Positions 7,376-10,951 of a stretch of DNA of 10,951 nt are shown in pieces; the stretch's first letter is position 1, and each line of letters opens with the position of its first letter. Location: the NCBI GenBank assembly GCA_021786655.1, contig JAJYMU010000136.1, positions 1-10,951 of the forward strand. Direction: 5' to 3'. Below the pieces are notes generated by a model, which searched no databases, had not been told where the DNA came from, and saw only the letters and a program-made list of their open reading frames with translations. The position numbers were made by a program, and so were the translations under genes. Source of the stretch: Bacteroidota bacterium (GTDB lineage: Bacteria > Bacteroidota > Ignavibacteria > Ignavibacteriales > Melioribacteraceae).

Positions 7376-9795
7376 TAGATTAAACCTCGTTGTTTTGCTA
7401 TTATGTTTGTTGCTGCGGTTGTGAAAAGGACGACAGAGATAGAACTAATCGGCATCAATATCGCAGCAATCAGCGGCGATAACAATCCTTGAAATGCGAA
7501 ATTCAATCCTATTAAATTGTAAATGAAAGATAATATAAAACTTGCAATAATGATCTTCTTGCTTGTTCTGGAAAAAGCTATGAAATCTTTAATACGGTGG
7601 AATGAAACCGAATCGAGAATGCCGTCGCATGCCGGGGAAAAATTATTTGTGTCGTCAGAAATAGAAATTCCGATATCACTTTGTTTTAACGCGCCCGCAT
7701 CGTTCAAGCCGTCGCCGATCATCATAATTTTTTTGCCCAAGCGCTGATGTTCTTGAACAAATTTCAGTTTATCGTGCGGCGACTGCCGGAAATATAATTC
7801 GTTGTTTTGTGCAAAATATTTTTTCAGCTTTTCCTTTTCACCTTCGTTATCGCCGGAAAGCAGTGCAAGTTCGTAATCCCGCTCAAGACCGGAGATAACA
7901 TCTTCCAAACCTTGCCTGTATTTATTTGTTATGCTGAAAAATCCTTTGAAGTCGTTGTCAATCGAAACGTAAACTTGAGTGGTGAGATTGTTACCTGAGT
8001 TTGATCTGTTGTGACCTACAAATCCAGCCGAACCGATTTTAACATCACGATTTTCGATTACAGCATGTATTCCGCCGCCGGTCTGCTCGTCATAGTAATC
8101 CGGATTTTTTATTTCAACTGTATCAAGAAAATTAAAAACAGCTCTGCTCAACGGATGAGAAGAATTTCGCGCGGCAGATTTAATCAACATCTTATCTTCG
8201 TGGGATAAATCACTGCCGACAAACTGAACGTGTGCCGCCCCGTTCTCAGTTATCGTGCCGGTTTTATCGAAGACTATCATTTCTACCGAAGCAAGTTTCT
8301 CGATAGCATGCGTGTTCTTTAAATAGAATTTGTTTCTGCCGAATATTCTCAGCGCGTTTCCCAATGTGAATGGAGTTGAAAGCGCTAGAGCGCATGGGCA
8401 TGCGATGATCAGCACAGCTGTAAATGCATTGAACGCCGTGTTATAGTTCGGCAGCCAGTACAAACCGGCGGCAACGGCAATCGCTGTAACCGCAAACGTA
8501 AAATGTTTGCTGATGGTGTTTGCGAGCGAAGTAATTCTTGATTCCCGTTCCTCGTGGAAAGCTTTATTGTTCCATAGCTGCGTGAGATAACTTTGAGAAA
8601 CATCTTTGACGGTTTCAACTTCAACTGCGCTTCCGATTTGTTTTCCGCCGGCATAAATCATTTCACCATTTTTAAGATGAACCGGAATTGATTCGCCTGT
8701 AACGAAACCGTAATCAATATTTGCTTCACCTTTAATCAAAACTGCGTCGGCAGGGATTAATTCGTTGTTCCGTATAATTAATCTGTTTCCAACAGCCAGT
8801 TTCTCAACGGGGATTGTGGTTTCTCTACAGTCTTTGCGAATAGTGACAGCTATGGGGAAATATGATTTGTAATTACGCTCAAAGTTAAGGGTGTCGTAAG
8901 TTTTATTCTGAAACAATTTTCCGGCAAGAAGAAAAAATATAAGTCCGGAAAGCGAATCGAGGTAGCCGGCGCCGTGAAGAAAAATTATTTCGACCAAACT
9001 TCTGAGGAACAGCACTGAAATACCAAGAGCAATCGGAACATCAATGTTGACAATCTTTTTCTTCAATCCTTTCCACGCAGAGATAAAATAATCGCTGCTG
9101 CTGAAAAAGAAAACCGGAAGAGCCAGAACAATATTTATATAAGCGAAAAGATGTTTAAGATTTTCTTGCTCGCTCAACGAGACAGAAAGATATTCCGGAA
9201 AGCTTAGAAGCATAATGTTGCCGAAGCAGAAACCGGCAACGCCAATTTTGTAATAAAGTTTTTTGTATTCGCTCTTGGATTTTTCTTCGTTCTTCTCGTC
9301 CAAATTGAGCTGTGGTTCATACCCGATTGAATCCAGCAGCTCAACAATCTTCCGAAGCGAAGTTTTGTTTTCGAGAAATTGCAGATAAATTTTTTTCTGG
9401 AGGAAATTTACTTTTGAAGAGACAATCCCGTCGTCAAGTTTGTAAAGGTTTTCGAGAATCCAGATGCACGAACTGCAATGCATCTGCGGGATTTCGAAAG
9501 TGATTGTGGTTTTCTCGCCGTTGGTGAAATCAATCAGTTTATGTTTTAAGTCGGAGTCGTTTAAGAAATCATAATTTCTTTTGATGTGATGTTTACGGCT
9601 GACGCCGGGAGTTTGATCGATCGCATAGTAATCGCAAAGATTACTTTCGTTTAGGATTTGATAAACGGTCATGCATCCATTGCAGCAAAAAAAATTTTCG
9701 CCAATAGAAATGGAATCATCTTGGCACTCATCGCCGCAATGATAGCACAAAAGTTTGGAGTCTGTTTTCCTTTCTAGAATTTCTAATTGTTCCAA
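7375..9795 (-). CDS. ccoI: Copper-translocating P-type ATPase CcoI (FixI) for oxidase assembly
   Basis: CcoI is a P1B-type copper ATPase that supplies Cu for the CuB centre. The 806-residue protein shows, in order: an N-terminal cysteine-rich metal-binding domain (C17/C20/C24 and C37/C38/C41), an HMA domain with CSSC (C107/C110), membrane helices from about 180, TGES (366-369, actuator), the CPC ion site (C466-P467-C468), DKTGT with phosphorylated D510, the HP motif (H547-P548), GDGLND (694-699), and a final helix pair with MPISS from M781. The double N-terminal metal domain is typical of the CcoI/FixI group rather than CopA. The start is a TTG at 9795-9793: an in-frame TAA lies four codons upstream and no ATG occurs before codon 42, inside the Cys-rich domain. 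No Shine-Dalgarno is visible before it. L16, also TTG, is a less likely alternative. Confidence 0.95.
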   Translation of the reverse strand: MEQLEILERKTDSKLLCYHCGDECQDDSISIGENFFCCNGCMTVYQILNESNLCDYYAIDQTPGVSRKHHIKRNYDFLNDSDLKHKLIDFTNGEKTTITFEIPQMHCSSCIWILENLYKLDDGIVSSKVNFLQKKIYLQFLENKTSLRKIVELLDSIGYEPQLNLDEKNEEKSKSEYKKLYYKIGVAGFCFGNIMLLSFPEYLSVSLSEQENLKHLFAYINIVLALPVFFFSSSDYFISAWKGLKKKIVNIDVPIALGISVLFLRSLVEIIFLHGAGYLDSLSGLIFFLLAGKLFQNKTYDTLNFERNYKSYFPIAVTIRKDCRETTIPVEKLAVGNRLIIRNNELIPADAVLIKGEANIDYGFVTGESIPVHLKNGEMIYAGGKQIGSAVEVETVKDVSQSYLTQLWNNKAFHEERESRITSLANTISKHFTFAVTAIAVAAGLYWLPNYNTAFNAFTAVLIIACPCALALSTPFTLGNALRIFGRNKFYLKNTHAIEKLASVEMIVFDKTGTITENGAAHVQFVGSDLSHEDKMLIKSAARNSSHPLSRAVFNFLDTVEIKNPDYYDEQTGGGIHAVIENRDVKIGSAGFVGHNRSNSGNNLTTQVYVSIDNDFKGFFSITNKYRQGLEDVISGLERDYELALLSGDNEGEKEKLKKYFAQNNELYFRQSPHDKLKFVQEHQRLGKKIMMIGDGLNDAGALKQSDIGISISDDTNNFSPACDGILDSVSFHRIKDFIAFSRTSKKIIIASFILSFIYNLIGLNFAFQGLLSPLIAAILMPISSISVVLFTTAATNIIAKQRGLI

Positions 9796-9814
9796 GTGAA
9801 TTTAAATTAATGAC

Positions 9815-9828
9815 CGGAAAGAATTCCG
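9815..9828. repeat. Short palindrome at the probable ccoI transcription start
   Basis: CGGAA (9815-9819) and TTCCG (9824-9828) are perfect 5-base inverted arms with a 4-base spacer. They lie between the candidate ccoI -7 element and the start codon, where the transcript should begin. It could be an operator or a small 5' leader hairpin. The arms are short enough to occur by chance. Confidence 0.3.
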
Positions 9829-9831
9829 ATT

Positions 9832-9839
9832 CAAAGTTA
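9832..9839 (-). promoter_or_regulatory. Candidate Bacteroidota-type -7 element of the cco operon
   Basis: The minus strand reads TAACTTTG, an exact match to the TAnnTTTG -7 consensus of Bacteroidota primary-sigma promoters. It is placed to give a leader of about 30 bases before the ccoI TTG. No recognisable TTTG -33 element lies at the usual distance, which would suit an activator-dependent promoter. Confidence 0.5.
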
Positions 9840-9874
9840 AAGAATCCCCGACACATTATCGACTTATTCCCCAT

Positions 9875-9887
9875 GAAAATATTTTTC
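9875..9887. repeat. Small inverted repeat in the divergent intergenic region
   Basis: GAAAA and TTTTC arms flank a central TAT (13 bases in all). It lies upstream of both candidate promoters and directly abuts the longer inverted repeat that follows. Low-complexity A/T arms make a chance origin possible. Confidence 0.25.
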
Positions 9888-9926
9888 GAACCGATACAAA
9901 AATCCGATTATCAAAAACGCGGTTCG
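9887..9926. repeat. Perfect 7-base inverted repeat with 26-base spacer
   Basis: CGAACCG (9887-9893) and CGGTTCG (9920-9926) are exact reverse complements. Their centres are 33 bases apart, close to three helical turns. The left part also holds CCGAT twice (9891-9895 and 9904-9908), 13 bases apart. The second arm is followed by a run of T on the plus strand (9927-9931), so a weak plus-direction terminator is a possible alternative reading. Its place between two divergent candidate promoters favours a regulator site. No known regulator family could be matched. Confidence 0.4.
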
Positions 9927-9951
9927 TTTTTCTGATTTCATCGATTTATCT

Positions 9952-9959
9952 TAACTTTG
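9952..9959 (+). promoter_or_regulatory. Candidate -7 promoter element of the SDR gene
   Basis: TAACTTTG matches the Bacteroidota TAnnTTTG -7 consensus exactly and lies 31 bases before the GTG start, implying a leader of about 25 bases. A T-rich TTTTTCTG stretch around 9927-9934 is at roughly the -33 spacing but is not a clean TTTG. Confidence 0.55.
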
Positions 9960-9981
9960 CAACACTATTGAAAAATTTTGT

Positions 9982-9985
9982 GAGG
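9982..9985 (+). promoter_or_regulatory. Ribosome binding site fixing the GTG start of the SDR gene
   Basis: GAGG lies five bases before the GTG at 9991. The overlapping ATG at 9989-9991 is in another frame, so this site supports GTG as the real start. Confidence 0.6.
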
Positions 9986-9990
9986 TTGAT

Positions 9991-10767
9991 GTGGCATCGT
10001 TAAAAAATAAAAACGTTTTCATTACCGGCGTTACTTCAGGCATTGGTAAATCATGCGCTTACGCATTTGCAGCGGAAGGCGCAAACCTGATAATCAGCGC
10101 GCGAAGACTTTCATTGGTAGAGCAAATCGGCAAAGACATCAGAAATAAATTCGGCGTGAAGGTGCACACTTTTAAACTTGATGTGCAGAATAAAGCGGAA
10201 GTTGATAATTCAATCAAATCTCTGCCGGAAGAATTTAAGAAGATTGATATCCTCGTAAACAATGCCGGACTCGGAATCGGTCTCGATAAATTTTATGAAG
10301 ACAATCCCGAAGGATGGGACGCGATGATAGACACTAACGTTAAAGGGTTGTTGTATGTAACGCATGCCGTCGTGAAAGGAATGGTTGAGCGCGAGAGCGG
10401 TCACATAATTAACATCGGTTCGTTAGCCGGACACGAAGCATATCCGAAAGGCGCGGTTTACTGCGCGACAAAATTTGCCGTTGATGCGATTACAAAATCT
10501 TTGCGCATGGACCTTGTCGAAAAACATATTCGCGTCAGCACAATCGATCCCGGCATGGTTGAAACTAATTTCAGCATGATAAGATTCCGCGGTGATGCAG
10601 AGAAAGCAAAGAACGTTTATAAAGGTGTTGACCCGTTGACCGGAGACGATATTGCAGATGCTGTTGTTTTCTGCGCAAGCCGTCCGGCAAACGTGAATAT
10701 TGCCGAGATGCTGATTCTTGCCGGAACTCAAGCTTCAGCAATGGTAGTTCATCGCGAGAATCAATAA
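9991..10767 (+). CDS. Classical short-chain dehydrogenase/reductase (YdfG-like)
   Basis: This 258-residue NAD(P)-dependent oxidoreductase has all classical SDR motifs: the TGVTSGIG cofactor loop (residues 12-19), NNAG (90-93), N116, catalytic S144, and Y157 with K161 in YCATK, then the PG turn at 187-188. Basic residues R38-R39 after the second strand (ISARR) favour NADP(H). Overall length and motif context resemble the YdfG group (3-hydroxy acid dehydrogenase/malonic semialdehyde reductase). That substrate is not proven by sequence, because SDR specificity is poorly predictable. There is no signal peptide or membrane segment, so it should be cytosolic. It starts with GTG and is transcribed divergently from ccoI with its own candidate promoter. 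Nothing ties it functionally to the oxidase apart from the shared control region. No terminator was recognised after its stop. Confidence 0.93.
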   Translation: MASLKNKNVFITGVTSGIGKSCAYAFAAEGANLIISARRLSLVEQIGKDIRNKFGVKVHTFKLDVQNKAEVDNSIKSLPEEFKKIDILVNNAGLGIGLDKFYEDNPEGWDAMIDTNVKGLLYVTHAVVKGMVERESGHIINIGSLAGHEAYPKGAVYCATKFAVDAITKSLRMDLVEKHIRVSTIDPGMVETNFSMIRFRGDAEKAKNVYKGVDPLTGDDIADAVVFCASRPANVNIAEMLILAGTQASAMVVHRENQ

Positions 10768-10913
10768 AAAATTACGGTGTTGCAAAATTAAATTTGGAAA
10801 CTAGTTGATTACGATTAAAATGAAATTCTGACCATTTTTCCGTATCTTTCGGTAGAGAATTTCCCGCTAAGTTTGTTCTACTTTTATCTTCTAATCTAAA
10901 TCCAGAAACCAAT

Positions 10914-10920
10914 AGGAGGT
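10914..10920 (+). promoter_or_regulatory. Strong Shine-Dalgarno sequence of the right-edge gene
   Basis: AGGAGGT is a near-perfect anti-16S match, four bases before the ATG at 10925. It is clearly stronger than the sites seen in the cco block. The rest of 10768-10913 shows no gene, no convincing promoter and no terminator. A TATCTTTC at 10843-10850 is only an approximate -7 element. Confidence 0.8.
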
Positions 10921-10924
10921 ACAG

Positions 10925-10951
10925 ATGAGCGTACAACCTATTACTGATCAC
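10925..10951 (+). CDS. Start of an unidentified gene cut by the window edge
   Basis: An open frame begins at ATG 10925 and runs nine codons (MSVQPITDH) to the edge of the window. The strong AGGAGGT site just upstream makes it a real gene start, probably of a well-expressed protein. Nine residues are too few to name a family. It is co-directional with the SDR gene but 157 bases away, so it may have its own promoter. Confidence 0.6.

Noticed and set aside
9910..9914. Half FNR-type site ATCAA upstream of ccoI
   Set aside because: The partner TTGAT half-site is absent at the required 4-base spacing, so an FNR box is not supported.
10843..10850. TATCTTTC as a promoter for the right-edge gene
   Set aside because: It has one mismatch to TAnnTTTG and no TTTG-like -33 box at the usual distance.

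Overview
The window is moderately AT-rich, densely packed chromosomal DNA dominated by one minus-strand gene train that encodes a cbb3-type (C-family haem-copper) cytochrome oxidase and its assembly factors. Three features point to a Bacteroidota/Ignavibacteriota-type (FCB group) bacterium: catalytic subunit I and cytochrome subunit II are fused into one CcoNO polypeptide, CcoP carries a single haem, and the intergenic region holds -7 promoter elements of the TAnnTTTG type. The lineage is inferred from these traits, not established.

Layout, in the direction of minus-strand transcription: ccoI (copper P-type ATPase, 9795-7375), ccoS (7375-7136), a 105-bp gap with an imperfect inverted repeat, ccoNO (7030-4904), ccoQ (4894-4688), ccoP (4704-3841), ccoG (3837-2437), ccoH (2437-1994), a DsbD_2/TauE-SafE-like membrane protein (1992-1279), then after a 95-bp gap a stand-alone HD-domain phosphohydrolase (1183-572) and a SixA-like histidine phosphatase (546-49). 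Most junctions inside the cco block are overlaps or gaps of under 10 bases, with TAATG and TGATG stop/start overlaps, so it reads as one operon. CcoI imports Cu for the oxidase. CcoS, CcoG, CcoH and probably the DsbD_2-like protein serve metal handling and assembly. CcoNO, CcoQ and CcoP form the proton-pumping oxidase used at low oxygen.

A 195-bp divergent intergenic region (9796-9990) separates ccoI from a plus-strand classical short-chain dehydrogenase (9991-10767). It holds the same 9-mer TTAACTTTG on each strand at promoter-like distances from the two genes, plus three inverted repeats. The right edge carries a strong Shine-Dalgarno sequence and the first nine codons of another plus-strand gene. 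No RNA gene, mobile element, CRISPR array or insertion sequence was seen, and no gene-free stretch exceeds 300 bases.

No clearly new multi-gene system is visible. The points most worth a second look are the divergent control region, the stand-alone HD protein that resembles the HD part of Pycsar-effector-like proteins, and the cysteine-rich DsbD_2-like protein locked to the cco operon.
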